From Desulfuromonadales bacterium (GTDB lineage: Bacteria; Desulfobacterota; JAENJC01): 64,000 nt of DNA. The notes beneath the pieces were generated by a model. It was not told the DNA's origin and ran no database searches. It saw only the letters and a program-made list of their open reading frames with translations. The position numbers and the translations under genes were made by a program. The stretch lies in assembly GCA_919902985.1 (NCBI GenBank), contig CAKKSC010000017.1, forward strand, positions 1 through 64,000. Direction: 5' to 3'. Of the stretch, positions 41,543 through 51,345 are shown one piece after another. Positions within the stretch are counted from its first letter, which is position 1. The number at the start of each line of letters is the position of its first letter.

Positions 41543-43306
41543 ATGCCATTGGATCCTACGAAACATGCGGACTGGGAGATTGCGGAAGCGGCGGAAAAGA
41601 ACATGAAGACTGTCTACCAGCTTGGAGAAGAGCTGGGGCTTGAGAAACAGGAGCTTCTTCCCCACGGCCATTACGTGGCAAAGATCGACTATGCCAGCGT
41701 CCTTAAGCGACTTGCCAGCAGGCCCAACGGCAAGTATATCGACGTTACGGCCATAACCCCGACTCCTCTCGGCGAGGGGAAGTCCACGACAACCGTTGGC
41801 CTTACCCAGGGACTTGGAAAGAAGGGAAAAAAGGTCATAGCAACCATAAGGCAGCCTTCTGGCGGCCCAACTATGAACGTTAAGGGGGGAGCAGCAGGCG
41901 GAGGTCTCTCCCAGTGTGTACCGCTGACACCTTTCTCCCTCGGCCTTACCGGGGACATCAATGCAGTTATCAACTCCCACAACCTTGGAATGGTGGCCCT
42001 TACCTCCAGGATGCAGCATGAATTTAACTATACTGATGAGCAGTTGGCAAAGCGCGGTCTCAAAAGGCTTGATATAGACCCCAGGAAGGTTGATACCAAG
42101 TGGGTCATGGACTTCTGCGCTCAGTCCCTTAGAAACATCCTTATCGGTCTCGGGAACAAGGATGACGGGTTCATGATGGCGTCAGGGTTTGCCATAGCCG
42201 TTTCCTCAGAGGTCATGGCCATACTTGCCGTAGCCAGCGACCTTAAGGACATGCGAGAGAGGATGGGGAAGATAGTCCTGGCTACCAGCAAGAGCGGGAA
42301 ACCGGTGACTGCCGAGGACCTGGATGTCGCAGGCGCCATGACCGCATGGATGGTGGAGGCAATTAATCCGAACCTTATCCAGACTATAGAAGGACAGCCT
42401 GTGATAGTCCACGCAGGGCCTTTTGCCAATATAGCCATAGGGCAGTCTTCTATCATCGGTGACCGCATAGCCCTCAAGATGGCTGACTATGTGGTGACAG
42501 AGTCAGGGTTTGCAGCAGACATCGGGTTCGAAAAGTTCTGGAACCTCAAGTGCCGCATGTCGGGCCTCAAGCCCCATGCTGCTGTTATTGTTGCTACAAT
42601 AAGGGCCCTCAAGTGCCATGGCGGAGCGCCAATTCCTGTTCCGGGAAAGCCTATCCCAGATGAATACAAGGCAGAAAATGTGGGTTGGGTAGAGAAGGGT
42701 TGCGAAAACCTCCTCCACCACATAAACACGGTCAAGGCATCAGGGATCAAACCTGTTGTCTGCCTTAACCATTTCTATACAGACAGGGATTCTGAAGTCG
42801 CGGCAGTCCGTAAGATCGTTGAGGCGGCAGGCGCAAGGTTTGCCCTCTCCAAGCACTGGCAGTACGGCGGAGAGGGAGCGACAGACCTCGCAGACGCAGT
42901 GATTGACGCGTGCAACGAGCCGAACGATTTCAAGTATCTATACGAGCTCTCAACGCCTCTCCGTGAGCGTATCGACAAGATAGCAAAGCTTTCCTACGGC
43001 GCTGATGGGGTAGATTATTCACCGGAGGCCCTTATAAAGGCCAAGGCCATTGAAGCAGACCCGGAGCTTTCAAAGCTCGGCACCTGCATGGTCAAGACCC
43101 ATCTGAGCCTCACCGATAACCCGAACCTGAAGGGCGTGCCGAAGGGATGGAAACTGTTCGTAAGAGATATCCTCACATACCAGGGAGCTGGATTCGTTGT
43201 GCCTGTTGCAGGGGCCATTAAGCTCATGCCTGGTACCGCTTCTGATCCAGCATACAGAAGGGTCGATGTGGATGTGGAGACAGGAAAGGTTAAAGGACTG
43301 TTTTAG
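41543..43306 (+). CDS. fhs: Formate-tetrahydrofolate ligase
   Basis: ATP-dependent activation of formate onto tetrahydrofolate, feeding one-carbon metabolism or the methyl branch of the Wood-Ljungdahl pathway. The P-loop is [14 protein letters not shown] near residue 72 and the signature GGAAGGG lies in [13 protein letters not shown] near residue 118. At 587 residues it is some 30 longer than common forms, mostly at the N-terminus. AGGAGG lies seven bases upstream. A terminator follows. FolD and MTHFR are not in the window. Confidence 0.97.
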   Translation: MPLDPTKHADWEIAEAAEKNMKTVYQLGEELGLEKQELLPHGHYVAKIDYASVLKRLASRPNGKYIDVTAITPTPLGEGKSTTTVGLTQGLGKKGKKVIATIRQPSGGPTMNVKGGAAGGGLSQCVPLTPFSLGLTGDINAVINSHNLGMVALTSRMQHEFNYTDEQLAKRGLKRLDIDPRKVDTKWVMDFCAQSLRNILIGLGNKDDGFMMASGFAIAVSSEVMAILAVASDLKDMRERMGKIVLATSKSGKPVTAEDLDVAGAMTAWMVEAINPNLIQTIEGQPVIVHAGPFANIAIGQSSIIGDRIALKMADYVVTESGFAADIGFEKFWNLKCRMSGLKPHAAVIVATIRALKCHGGAPIPVPGKPIPDEYKAENVGWVEKGCENLLHHINTVKASGIKPVVCLNHFYTDRDSEVAAVRKIVEAAGARFALSKHWQYGGEGATDLADAVIDACNEPNDFKYLYELSTPLRERIDKIAKLSYGADGVDYSPEALIKAKAIEADPELSKLGTCMVKTHLSLTDNPNLKGVPKGWKLFVRDILTYQGAGFVVPVAGAIKLMPGTASDPAYRRVDVDVETGKVKGLF

Positions 43307-43336
43307 TAGCAGTTGTTAGAGATTAGATGTTAGTGG

Positions 43337-43363
43337 GGGCGAACCTTGTGTTCGCCCTTTTTT
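43337..43363 (+). terminator. Intrinsic terminator after fhs
   Basis: GGGCGAAC/GTTCGCCC is an 8-bp stem with a five-base loop followed by TTTTTT. ruvA ends 12 bp further on from the other side. Confidence 0.92.
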
Positions 43364-43374
43364 GTTGATAATGT

Positions 43375-43977
43375 TTATCTTGCCAGTATCTTCAGCGCAC
43401 CCTTAATCATCTCTTCAATGTCAGAGTCAGGGTTGTCTTTCTTCACCTTTTCCAGCGCCCCTTCAGCCTGTGGCCTCCTGTATCCAAGGTTAAGAAGGGC
43501 AGATATAGCGTCCTCAAGAACCTCATCGCCTGTTGCCAGCGGTTTGGTCTGAACACCGGGTTTCTCTTTGTGAAGCTTCAGTGCCTTGTCCTTAAGCTCT
43601 AAGACCATTCTTTCCGCAGTCTTCTTCCCGATCCCCGGTATTGCTGTAAGCCTTAGCAGGTTCCCGTTTAACAGAGCTGTCCTAAGCTCCTCAGGTGTAA
43701 TTCCAGAAAGGATATTTACGGCAAGCTTTGGCCCTATCCCCGATACACCTAACAGGAGCTGGAACATCTCTTTCTCATCTGTTGTCAGAAATCCAAAGAG
43801 TTGCAGGGCGTCTTCTCTGACATTGGTAAATGTATGAAGGGTCACCTGATTTTTTATATCAGGGAGTTCATAGAAGGTGGAAAACGGGGTAAAGACCTGG
43901 TATCCAACGCCACCAACATCGATTATGGAGTATTCCGGTGATTTATGAATCAGTCTCCCGCATAACTGGGCTATCAT
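43375..43977 (-). CDS. ruvA: Holliday junction helicase subunit RuvA
   Basis: 200 residues: OB fold (VDVGGVGYQVFTPFSTF-like), two HhH motifs (GVSGIGPKLAVNILSG and TAIPGIGKKTAERMVLELKDK), then domain III that contacts RuvB. It targets RuvB to Holliday junctions. RuvB and RuvC are not in this window. Confidence 0.97.
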   Translation of the reverse strand: MIAQLCGRLIHKSPEYSIIDVGGVGYQVFTPFSTFYELPDIKNQVTLHTFTNVREDALQLFGFLTTDEKEMFQLLLGVSGIGPKLAVNILSGITPEELRTALLNGNLLRLTAIPGIGKKTAERMVLELKDKALKLHKEKPGVQTKPLATGDEVLEDAISALLNLGYRRPQAEGALEKVKKDNPDSDIEEMIKGALKILAR

Positions 43978-44009
43978 TGGCCTACCTCTTCTTTACTATT
44001 AATGCAAAG

Positions 44010-44038
44010 ATATTAACAGGTTAAATGAGAGATGACAA
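44010..44038 (-). promoter_or_regulatory. Promoter of ruvA
   Basis: TTGTCA, 17 bp, TAATAT on minus, about 33 bp before the ruvA ATG. The spacer is nearly identical to that of the promoter at 61134-61162. Confidence 0.75.
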
Positions 44039-44099
44039 GGGGTTTTAGCGAGGATTCTCGAAATGAGAATTATTATCTGTTGAAGAAAACGCCAGGCAA

Positions 44100-44720
44100 T
44101 TAATGCTGGAATATCGAGAGCTGCTCGCCCTCACTTGCCTTTAATACAAAGCTCTTTCTGTGTACGGATGACATGCCATATTTATTTATGGCATCCCTGT
44201 GCTCTTCCGTTCCGTAACCCTTGTGACCTGGAAAGTTATAATCTGGGAATTTATCATGGAGGGAGGACATCATCCTGTCCCTTGTGACCTTCGCAATGAT
44301 GGATGCTGCTGCTATGGAGAAGCTCCTGTCATCTCCTTTGACTATCGTCTCCTGTGGGAGATCGGATTTAACAGACTGGTTCCCGTCAATAATGACATAA
44401 TCCGGCCTGTGGCTCAAAAAAGAAAGGGCCGCCTCCATCGCCTTAAGCGTCGCCCTGAGGATATTTATCCTGTCGATCTCCTCAGGCCCGACAACACCTA
44501 TGCCAATAGATACGGCCTTTTGCTCTATCTCTTTAAAGAGGCACTCTCGTCTTGGAGCTGTCAGCTTCTTTGAATCCCTTAACCCGAAGTTTTTGGTCCC
44601 GGACGAAAAGATAACGGCAGCAGCAACCACAGGCCCTGCCAATGCACCCCTTCCGGCCTCATCTACACCGGCTATAAGGCTGAATCCTGCACCCCAGAGT
44701 TTCTTCTCGAAGCTGTCCAT
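44100..44720 (-). CDS. rnhB: Ribonuclease HII
   Basis: 206 residues. Removes RNA from RNA-DNA hybrids and misplaced ribonucleotides. The acidic catalytic residues appear in GVDEAGRGALAGPVVAA near residue 20, in VIIDGNQ and in AKVTRDRMM. Ends the coaE-ffh-rpsP-rimM-trmD-rplS-rnhB series. Confidence 0.96.
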   Translation of the reverse strand: MDSFEKKLWGAGFSLIAGVDEAGRGALAGPVVAAAVIFSSGTKNFGLRDSKKLTAPRRECLFKEIEQKAVSIGIGVVGPEEIDRINILRATLKAMEAALSFLSHRPDYVIIDGNQSVKSDLPQETIVKGDDRSFSIAAASIIAKVTRDRMMSSLHDKFPDYNFPGHKGYGTEEHRDAINKYGMSSVHRKSFVLKASEGEQLSIFQH

Positions 44721-44760
44721 GATAAGGGATTACTGGTTGACAGCATCAACCAGAACATGT

Positions 44761-45129
44761 CTACCCGTTAGACTTCTTTGCAATCTCCGGCCTGATCTCT
44801 TTTATCCTTGCCGCCTTGCCTGTAAGGCCTCTGAGGTAGTATGTCCTTGACCTTCTGACCTTCCCTCTGGTCAACACATCTATCTTGTCTATCATAGGCG
44901 AATGGGTCGGGAATGTCCTCTCAACACCAACACCGTAGGACATCTTCCTTACAGTGAAGGACGAGCGCATAGCTCCACCCGATCTCTTTATGACAATCCC
45001 TTCAAAGACCTGGAGCCTTTCTTTCTCCCCCTCGATGACCCTGGCGTGCACCTTAACGGTGTCACCTGCCCTGAACTGCGGGATATCCTCCCTCATCTGT
45101 TCCTTTTCAACCAGTTCCATTGCCTGCAT
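44761..45129 (-). CDS. rplS: Ribosomal protein L19
   Basis: 122 residues. [31 protein letters not shown] and [13 protein letters not shown] are family signatures; the tail [22 protein letters not shown] is intact. Four bases separate it from trmD. Confidence 0.98.
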   Translation of the reverse strand: MQAMELVEKEQMREDIPQFRAGDTVKVHARVIEGEKERLQVFEGIVIKRSGGAMRSSFTVRKMSYGVGVERTFPTHSPMIDKIDVLTRGKVRRSRTYYLRGLTGKAARIKEIRPEIAKKSNG

Positions 45130-45133
45130 ATCT

Positions 45134-45865
45134 CTACCCCCTTCCTTTGATCTCGTTAATTATTTTTTTATCTTCTTCCAGAAGGTCGGCCTTTTCCAGA
45201 AGGTCCGGCCTTACCAAAAGCGTCTTTCTAAAGGCCTCTCTCCTTCTCCACCGCGAGATCTCCGCATGGTTGCCTGAGAGAAGAACGTCGGGAACCCTCA
45301 TCCCCTCAAACTCCGGGGGTCTTGTATACTGAGGGTATTCAAGCAGATCCTTTGAGAAAGATTCTTCTTCAGGCGACTCTGAGCATCCCAGAACGCCAGG
45401 GATCAGCCTCGAAACAGCATCCACAATAATCATGGCGGGGAACTCTCCGCCGGTAAGGATATAATCGCCTATTGATATCTCCTCATCAACAAAGCCATTC
45501 CTCACCCGTTCATCAACACCTTCATACCTGCCGCAGATCATGACCAGATGGTGCTCAGTACTTAATCTCTTCGCAGTCGACTGGTCAAACTCTTTTCCAG
45601 ACGGGGAAAGGAGTATCACCTTTCCTTTTCCGCTTTTTTCTTCGACATCCCTGAGGGCCCTTACTATAGGCTCAGGCTTCATGACCATCCCGTTGCCGCC
45701 GCCATACGGGTAGTCATCTGTCATCTGGTGCCTGTCTTCAGCAAAATCCCGTATATTTACAAGGTTTATATCAACGAAGCCGGCTTCCCTGGCCCTTTTG
45801 AGGATACTGTGTTCAAAGGGAGAGGCAAACATCTCCGGGAATATTGTGAGGATGTCAAACCTCAT
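45134..45865 (-). CDS. trmD: tRNA (guanine-N1)-methyltransferase
   Basis: 243 residues. Methylates G37 of tRNAs with SAM bound in the deep trefoil knot. [16 protein letters not shown], the motif [11 protein letters not shown] near residue 113 and [12 protein letters not shown] near residue 130 are all present. Its ATG overlaps the rimM stop. Confidence 0.98.
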   Translation of the reverse strand: MRFDILTIFPEMFASPFEHSILKRAREAGFVDINLVNIRDFAEDRHQMTDDYPYGGGNGMVMKPEPIVRALRDVEEKSGKGKVILLSPSGKEFDQSTAKRLSTEHHLVMICGRYEGVDERVRNGFVDEEISIGDYILTGGEFPAMIIVDAVSRLIPGVLGCSESPEEESFSKDLLEYPQYTRPPEFEGMRVPDVLLSGNHAEISRWRRREAFRKTLLVRPDLLEKADLLEEDKKIINEIKGRG

Positions 45866-46377
45866 TCCTCCCCCAGAAGCCCCTTCATGGGGCTGATAAC
45901 CATCCTGCCGAGTGAAACATCAACAACCTTAACAACCTGCTCTATGGCAGGTATAAGGTATTCCTTCGATCCATCCCTTACCACATACACGTCATTGCTT
46001 CCAGTGGGTAATATCTCCGCAACCTTGCCAAGCAAACGGCCTTCCTCTGTAAGGACATCAAGGCCTATTATCTGGAACCAATAGTATTCCCCTTCTGGCA
46101 GCTTTTCAAGGGTGGACATCTCGGCAAATACACGACTGCCAACCAGGCCCTCCGCCCTGCTCATGGTATCTATCCCTTCAATCCCGAGGAGTATCGACCC
46201 TTTGTGAAGTTGAGACGACAACACCTTATGGTAAGCAGCGGGCTCCTTGCCTTTTTCCAGATAAACACCATCGGCTGCAGAAAAAATATCCGGGTCTGCC
46301 AGAGGCCGCACCTTTAACTTTCCCTTTATTCCCTGAGGCCGGACAACTTCACCGACAAGGACAAACTTATTATCCAC
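45862..46377 (-). CDS. rimM: Ribosome maturation factor RimM
   Basis: 171 residues: N-terminal beta barrel ([18 protein letters not shown]) and C-terminal PRC barrel ([19 protein letters not shown]). Helps 16S 3' domain assembly with S19. A khpA KH-domain gene often stands between rpsP and rimM; it is absent. Confidence 0.96.
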   Translation of the reverse strand: MDNKFVLVGEVVRPQGIKGKLKVRPLADPDIFSAADGVYLEKGKEPAAYHKVLSSQLHKGSILLGIEGIDTMSRAEGLVGSRVFAEMSTLEKLPEGEYYWFQIIGLDVLTEEGRLLGKVAEILPTGSNDVYVVRDGSKEYLIPAIEQVVKVVDVSLGRMVISPMKGLLGEE

Positions 46378-46401
46378 TCTTCCCCAATACCATAAGCCTG
46401 A

Positions 46402-46644
46402 TTACTTAGCACCCATGCTGCGTTTTATTATCTGACCAGCTGTCTCGCTTGGCTGGGCACCCCTGTCAAGCCACATCTTTACCTTATCGCCATCAAGCTT
46501 GATAGCCGCAGGGTTCTTGGTCGGATCGAACGTCCCAAGTATATCAATGAACTTACCGTCCCTCGGAGACCTGGAATCCGCTGCAACCAGCCTGTAAAAA
46601 GGTTTCTTCTTTGCGCCATATCTGGCAAGCCTTATCTTTACCAA
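46402..46644 (-). CDS. rpsP: Ribosomal protein S16
   Basis: 80 residues with the family start [32 protein letters not shown] and the motif [16 protein letters not shown] lies upstream of the ATG. Confidence 0.98.
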   Translation of the reverse strand: MVKIRLARYGAKKKPFYRLVAADSRSPRDGKFIDILGTFDPTKNPAAIKLDGDKVKMWLDRGAQPSETAGQIIKRSMGAK

Positions 46645-46675
46645 TTTAAAATCACCTCCCCTTCTAAAATTAGGG

Positions 46676-46735
46676 ACAAGGATTACAGGATTACAGGAGT
46701 AAGCTTACCCCTTAATCCTTAATCCTTAATCCTGA
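46676..46735. repeat. Short direct repeats between ffh and rpsP
   Basis: AGGATTAC occurs twice, then CTTAATC three times; the two families are roughly inverse complements. The stretch could fold into a hairpin. No gene. Confidence 0.6.
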
Positions 46736-46736
46736 C

Positions 46737-48071
46737 TTACCTGAATGCAGGCATACCTCTTTTCAGACCCTTCATCCCGCCGGATGTAAACATCTTCATC
46801 ATCTTTCTTGCCTCTGCATATTTCTTTACCAGTTGGTTCACTTCCTGGACGCTTGTTCCGCTCCCCTTTGCTATCCTTATCCTTCTGTTTCCGTTTAGGA
46901 TTGAAGGCTCGCGTCTCTCTCCCTTTGTCATTGAGTTTATTATCGCCTCTATCCTTTTTATGTCCTTCTCGGCAGGGGCCATCTCCTTGACATTCTTCAG
47001 CTTTCCAAGCCCTGGTATCATCCCTATAATATCCCCGAAGGAGCCCATCTTTTTCATCTGCTGGAGCTGGTCCTTGAAATCATCAAGGGTAAACGAGTCC
47101 TTCTTTAACTTGTTTCCAAGCTCCTCGGCCTTCTTATGGTCAAAGGCGTCAGAGGCCTTCTCTATGAGAGTAAGGACATCTCCCATTCCAAGTATCCTGG
47201 AAGCCATCCTGTCTGGATGAAACGGCTCAAAGGCATCAAGCTTTTCGCCCACACCTATGAATTTAATCGGTTTCCCGGTTACAGCCTTTACAGAGAGGGC
47301 CACACCACCCCTCGCATCTCCGTCAAGCTTAGTCAGGATAACGCCGGAAAGGTTCAGCCTCTCATCAAAGGCCTTGGCAACATTTACGGCATCCTGACCT
47401 ATCATTGCATCGGCAACAAAGAGGATCTCGCTCGGTGAGATAGCGATTTTTATTGCAGACAGCTCCTGCATCAGTTCGTCATCTATATGGAGCCGGCCGG
47501 CGGTGTCTAATATGATGTAATCGTATCCTCCCCTGTCTGCTGCCCGGAACGCCTCCCTGCATATGTTCAAGGGGTCGTCTCCGGCATTTGAATCGTAAAC
47601 ATTAATACCCAGCTGCTCCCCAAGCCTTTTAAGCTGGAGGATAGCGGCAGGCCTGTAAACGTCCGCAGGGACAAGAAAAGGCTTTTTCCCTTTTGACTTC
47701 AGGAGCCTTGCAAGCTTACCGGCTGTGGTAGTCTTGCCGGAACCCTGAAGACCTACAAGCATTATGGCGATAGGGGGCCTTGCTGCCGTATCTAAGGGAG
47801 AGACAACCCCTCCCATCAGAGATGCAAGCTCATCCCTGACTATCTTTATCATCTGTTGGCCAGGTGTGAGGCTCTGCATCACCTCGCTTCCCATGGCCTT
47901 GACCTTAACGGAATCTATGAAATCCCTGGCTACCTTGAAGTTGACATCAGCCTCAAGGAGGGCCATCCTTACCTCTTTCAACGCCTCCTCGATGTTGGCC
48001 TCAGAAAGGGTGCCGTGCCCGCGAAGCTTCTTAAATACTGTATTCAGTTTTTCCGAGAGGTTATCAAACAT
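46737..48071 (-). CDS. ffh: Signal recognition particle protein
   Basis: 444-residue SRP54 GTPase. G1 is [15 protein letters not shown] near residue 105, DTAGRLHID near residue 190 is G3 and [10 protein letters not shown] near residue 245 is G4. The C-terminal M domain binds SRP RNA and signal peptides but is short on methionines until the end ([18 protein letters not shown]). It targets inner-membrane proteins cotranslationally. Confidence 0.98.
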   Translation of the reverse strand: MFDNLSEKLNTVFKKLRGHGTLSEANIEEALKEVRMALLEADVNFKVARDFIDSVKVKAMGSEVMQSLTPGQQMIKIVRDELASLMGGVVSPLDTAARPPIAIMLVGLQGSGKTTTAGKLARLLKSKGKKPFLVPADVYRPAAILQLKRLGEQLGINVYDSNAGDDPLNICREAFRAADRGGYDYIILDTAGRLHIDDELMQELSAIKIAISPSEILFVADAMIGQDAVNVAKAFDERLNLSGVILTKLDGDARGGVALSVKAVTGKPIKFIGVGEKLDAFEPFHPDRMASRILGMGDVLTLIEKASDAFDHKKAEELGNKLKKDSFTLDDFKDQLQQMKKMGSFGDIIGMIPGLGKLKNVKEMAPAEKDIKRIEAIINSMTKGERREPSILNGNRRIRIAKGSGTSVQEVNQLVKKYAEARKMMKMFTSGGMKGLKRGMPAFR

Positions 48072-48212
48072 ACAGACCCTGCATTATAATCGCGCCCTAT
48101 GTGCGCCAAAAATAAAAAAGGATAAGTATATGGAATGATTGAATGGAAGTCAAGGAAAAACTCCCTGACGAATTGCAATGGCTTGATGAACTTCAACGGA
48201 GAGCGACAGAGG

Positions 48213-48818
48213 TTAAGGTTTCAACATCCTCAGCTTTTTGAAAACCTCTTTTACCTGCAACTCCGTCTCCTGCCTGCTACCACTGTTATCAATGACAAAA
48301 TCAGCATATGTTACTTTTTCAGATAAAGGCATCTGCGCGGAGATGCGTCTGATAGATTCTTCCCTGGAAAACCCGTCCCTTTCCATGAGTCTTTTTATCT
48401 GAGTATCCTTGTCTACTGTTACGACTACGATCTTGTCGCAATTCTTATAGTGACCGCTTTCTATCAGCAGAGGGACACTAAGGATGATTATAGCATCAGG
48501 CTCCCTGTTTTTAATCTCCTCAATCGCCCTAAGCTCTTCATCCAACACCCTCGGATGGACTATTGCGTTAAGTCTTTCCCTTTCAGCGTCACTTCCAAAG
48601 ACTATCTCACCAAGGGCCTTGCGGTCTATCTCACTATTCTTAAGGAGTATACCTTTCCCGAAGTGGCCCACGATCTCAAGCCATGCCTGTTTGTCAGGCT
48701 TCACCACTTCCCTGGCGATCCTGTCGGCATCGATCAGGGCTATTCCAAGTTCCACGAACATCTTAGCAACAGTGCTCTTCCCGCTGGCGTAACTACCTGT
48801 GAGGCCGACTATCAGCAA
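48213..48818 (-). CDS. coaE: Dephospho-CoA kinase
   Basis: Last step of coenzyme A synthesis. P-loop GLTGSYASGKSTVA, then LIDADRIAREVVKP and VHPRVLDEE. The TTG at 48818 has AAGGGGG five bases upstream and gives a normal N-terminus (LLIVGLTG, 201 residues); the track start at 48842 is eight codons longer and less likely. Confidence 0.94.
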   Translation of the reverse strand: MLIVGLTGSYASGKSTVAKMFVELGIALIDADRIAREVVKPDKQAWLEIVGHFGKGILLKNSEIDRKALGEIVFGSDAERERLNAIVHPRVLDEELRAIEEIKNREPDAIIILSVPLLIESGHYKNCDKIVVVTVDKDTQIKRLMERDGFSREESIRRISAQMPLSEKVTYADFVIDNSGSRQETELQVKEVFKKLRMLKP

Positions 48819-48842
48819 AGCAACCCCCTTAACTTGCAGCAA

Positions 48843-49200
48843 GGAAAGTATACAAATCTTTGAGGCGGTTGTCTATCGTTTGTGAAGGATACCCCATTCA
48901 TTAAGATAAGGGTTTATACCTACTGGGCATGAATACCCGAATGGGTAGAGGCCTGGTGGGGTTATGCCGGGCGGATTGGCGGAGGTTGCTGATCTGTGCA
49001 AATCTGCGCCATCTGTGGACAATGCCTTTATGGAATTGACTTAAAGATAGAGACGCCAAGAGCTTTTGGAAGCTGAAAATAGACAGAGTTAGAAGAGATT
49101 ATAAGGGATTAAGCCGTTGTTCCAGAATAACCGTAACATTGAAAGATCATGGCTGGCATAAGGGGCCGTAATGAAATGGTCTGAAATTAATGGTTATTTC
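48843..49200. other. Gene-free gap between coaE and vapC
   Basis: No gene seen. It contains the small hairpin TACCCGAATGGGTA near 48937, one copy of a 36-bp direct repeat (48950-48985), and a phrase CTGATCTGTGCAAATCTG near 48986 typical of decayed intergenic repeats. It marks the left border of the accessory island. Confidence 0.6.
48950..48985 (+). repeat. 36-bp direct repeat flanking vapBC, left copy
   Basis: Core GGGGTTATGCCGGG then GGATTGGCG. The matching copy lies at 49908-49944, with about five mismatches, on the other side of the toxin-antitoxin module. Confidence 0.75.
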
Positions 49201-49596
49201 TTAACGGCCCCTAAACTTTATGACCTCAAGAGCGGATATATTCTTAAAATGTTTGTAATTTGCACTTGCCAAGGCTGCGCCGTTTACGAGGGCCGACGCT
49301 GCAATGAGAGCGTCCACGGTTCTCAGCCCATCGGACATGGCGTGCCTTTCCAGTAAATGTATGGCCTTTTCGGAGATGCGTTCGTCAGGATGTATGACTT
49401 GGCAGATGTTTTCCCTGATGAACTTCTTGACGTTCCTCAGTTCTTCTTTATTCATACACCCCTGCACCAGTTCCATCATGCAAAGGGCGCTGATGTGCCT
49501 ATCCGGGTATGGGACCTTTTCCATGAATTCCATGGCACCGGAGTCTCCCCTGAAATACCATATAAGGACATCGGTATCGAATATTATCTTGGAAAT
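49201..49596 (-). CDS. vapC: VapC-type PIN-domain toxin
   Basis: 131 residues if it starts at ATT 49596. The ORF track begins at an inner ATG (49533) and loses the first PIN motif. Upstream in frame the sequence reads IIFDTDVLIWYFRGD, with the first catalytic Asp; MMELVQG gives the Glu, and TVDALIAASALVNGAALASANYKHF the last acidic and Asn residues. AGGAGG lies eight bases before the ATT, and no ATG/GTG/TTG is available. The start overlaps the antitoxin's 3' end. PIN toxins are metal-dependent RNases, often cutting initiator tRNA. Confidence 0.85.
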   Translation of the reverse strand: MSKIIFDTDVLIWYFRGDSGAMEFMEKVPYPDRHISALCMMELVQGCMNKEELRNVKKFIRENICQVIHPDERISEKAIHLLERHAMSDGLRTVDALIAASALVNGAALASANYKHFKNISALEVIKFRGR

Positions 49597-49835
49597 CGCT
49601 CTTTCCTCCTTTCAGCGACCCATTCGGCCACATTTTTCATATCCTTTCTGTCCTTCCACATCGCGAAACCGACGGGGCTGAACTCTCTTTCCTCCTTCAG
49701 GAGAGGCTTGATTACTGCAATGGACTTGCCCCTGAGAGTAATGGTCACATCCCTCCCTTTCCGTATGTTTTCCAGGATTGAAGATGTTTTGCTCCTTAGC
49801 TCTTTTGCAGTGGCTGTTTTCATATATGTCTCCAA
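49584..49835 (-). CDS. Phd/YefM-type antitoxin of the VapC module
   Basis: 83 residues. ATAKELRSKTSSILENIRKGRDVTITLRGKSIAVIKP is the Phd/YefM DNA-binding fold, followed by a C-terminal tail that binds toxin. It precedes and overlaps vapC in the standard order. The antitoxin normally represses the pair. Confidence 0.9.
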   Translation of the reverse strand: METYMKTATAKELRSKTSSILENIRKGRDVTITLRGKSIAVIKPLLKEEREFSPVGFAMWKDRKDMKNVAEWVAERRKERFPR

Positions 49836-49907
49836 GTGTATATTTGGAAGTATACACTATCTTGCGAAGGTGTCAATTAAAAGTTGATTCCAATTCATGC
49901 CAGTAAA

Positions 49908-49944
49908 GGCCGGGAGGGGTTATGCCGGGTGGATTGGCGAAAGG
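49908..49944 (+). repeat. 36-bp direct repeat flanking vapBC, right copy
   Basis: Same orientation as 48950-48985. Shares GGGGTTATGCCGGG and GGATTGGCG. The pair brackets about 920 bp containing only the toxin-antitoxin genes. Confidence 0.75.
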
Positions 49945-50162
49945 GTGAATTGGAGGGGATTTCAGCGGATAAACTGATTTTTCAAGACCTGACCCTCCTC
50001 CTTTGCTCCTCCTTCTTTCGGCTTGCTTTTGTATTGTCGGCATCTTAAACCTCCTGTGCTTAAACCAAACTTATTTTATCACAAATCACCGCTGCTATTT
50101 AACGATTAAAGGGCGGGGCGCCCGTCGCTAATGATGAGGTTTGTTTGTAAATAGTGTAGACG

Positions 50163-50222
50163 CGACCCTCTATGGTCCGACCCTCTATGGTCCGACCCTC
50201 TATGGTCCGACCCTCTATGGTC
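50163..50222. repeat. 15-bp tandem repeat x4
   Basis: Four exact copies of CGACCCTCTATGGTC plus a partial fifth, ending six bases from the stop codon of the cyclase-like gene. No spacers, so it is not a CRISPR array. Confidence 0.95.
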
Positions 50223-50228
50223 TCGACC

Positions 50229-50960
50229 CTAAGCTTTACTAATCTCCTCCTCGATTTTCTTCATAATGTCATTAAGATAAATTTCCGTGTTATCTATATA
50301 TTTTCGGAGGTGACCTGAAGTTTTAAACCGCATTTTTTTACATGATTCAAATAGGTAATCCCTCTTTTTACGCGAAAACAATTGCATTGGATAAATCGTT
50401 AGATGCGAGGAATTACCTTTTTTTAAATTACACTTATAATCCTCTATAAAGACTTTTTCCATTTTATGTTTTCCTATTTCATTTTCAATCGAGCCATGCG
50501 CGATAATTCCATAAAACTCTAATTCTTCCTGTAATAGAAAAGCATCAATTAGAGGCTGACCAAAAAAGATTGAATTACCAATATCAAATGTCATCACTCC
50601 AAAGGCTACCGCCCCTTTATATGGAATTCCTTCTACAAGTAAATCGCTGGCAAATGCTGAAACAGTACAGATAAATGACTCCAACGAGTTTTGGCTATCA
50701 TCCTTTGAATAAATAATAATGCTGTCAGAATAGTTCGTAGCTTTTACTAAATCAGTAGTTTCTTCAGTCCACTTCACATTCGCATTACTGTATACCTTTT
50801 TATGAATGCTTAGCATCATGTCGTATATATCATTATGGTCCGTTCTTAAGATCATGTCTTTAAATCCCATAATATCAATATATGCAACGTAACGATTAGT
50901 AGTTACTTCCCAATCACCCTTCAATGATAGATTTCGCAGACCACCTACTTTTATTATCAT
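50229..50960 (-). CDS. Class III nucleotidyl-cyclase-like protein
   Basis: 243 residues, cytoplasmic. YVAYIDIMGFKDM near residue 25 and NYSDSIIIYSKD near residue 76 match the two metal-binding aspartate motifs of class III cyclases (usual D..GF and GDS.). KGAVAFGVMTFD, then SIFFGQPLIDAFLLQEEL near residue 125, match the rest of the core. AGGAGAGAGG precedes the ATG. The DNA is far more AT-rich than its neighbours, a sign of transfer. Pycsar cyclases share this fold, but no effector gene adjoins, so a defence role is a guess. Product nucleotide unknown. Confidence 0.65.
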   Translation of the reverse strand: MIIKVGGLRNLSLKGDWEVTTNRYVAYIDIMGFKDMILRTDHNDIYDMMLSIHKKVYSNANVKWTEETTDLVKATNYSDSIIIYSKDDSQNSLESFICTVSAFASDLLVEGIPYKGAVAFGVMTFDIGNSIFFGQPLIDAFLLQEELEFYGIIAHGSIENEIGKHKMEKVFIEDYKCNLKKGNSSHLTIYPMQLFSRKKRDYLFESCKKMRFKTSGHLRKYIDNTEIYLNDIMKKIEEEISKA

Positions 50961-51345
50961 CCTCTCTCCTATTCAATATTACCTTAAAAAATATATCTTC
51001 CCTTGTTCTGTCTGTTCTATGAACTTTTCAAGGTTATTATGTTGGCGCTTAACGTCCTGCCAAATTCCGGGGACACCATACCTAATTCATCCCCAACCTT
51101 TCCGCCCTTAACGCCCGCTGGCCCCCTCTTAACCTAGAGGGGAAATGGGGACAGATTTATTTTAACCCCGCTCCCCGCCTTTCTTTGCCGCCCTTGACGC
51201 CCGCTGGCCTTTTCGTAACGCCCCTTGTTTCCTTTCTTAGCGAGATAATGAAGCTGAAATGATTATTATACAGGGGAGAAAAAGAGTCAAGAAACTTTAT
51301 CTTCGTAAACCATGAAGAAATGGGAACGGATTTATGGTGATTGTC
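50961..51345. other. Repeat-filled gap before the pgeF fragment
   Basis: Holds two copies of the island repeat (core GCCCTTAACGCCCGCTGG at about 51103 and GCCCTTGACGCCCGCTGG at about 51187), a CCCCTCTTAACCTAGAGGGG hairpin between them, a GGGGACAGATTTATTTT phrase, and the first part of the 199-bp duplication. No gene. Confidence 0.65.

Larger units (their letters stand above)
49836..50228. other. Gene-free gap between vapBC and the cyclase-like gene
   Basis: Holds the right copy of the 36-bp direct repeat (49908-49944) and, at its end, a 15-bp tandem repeat. No gene seen. Confidence 0.6.

Noticed and set aside
50163-50222. CRISPR-like repeats
   Set aside because: The units are contiguous, with no spacers and no cas genes.
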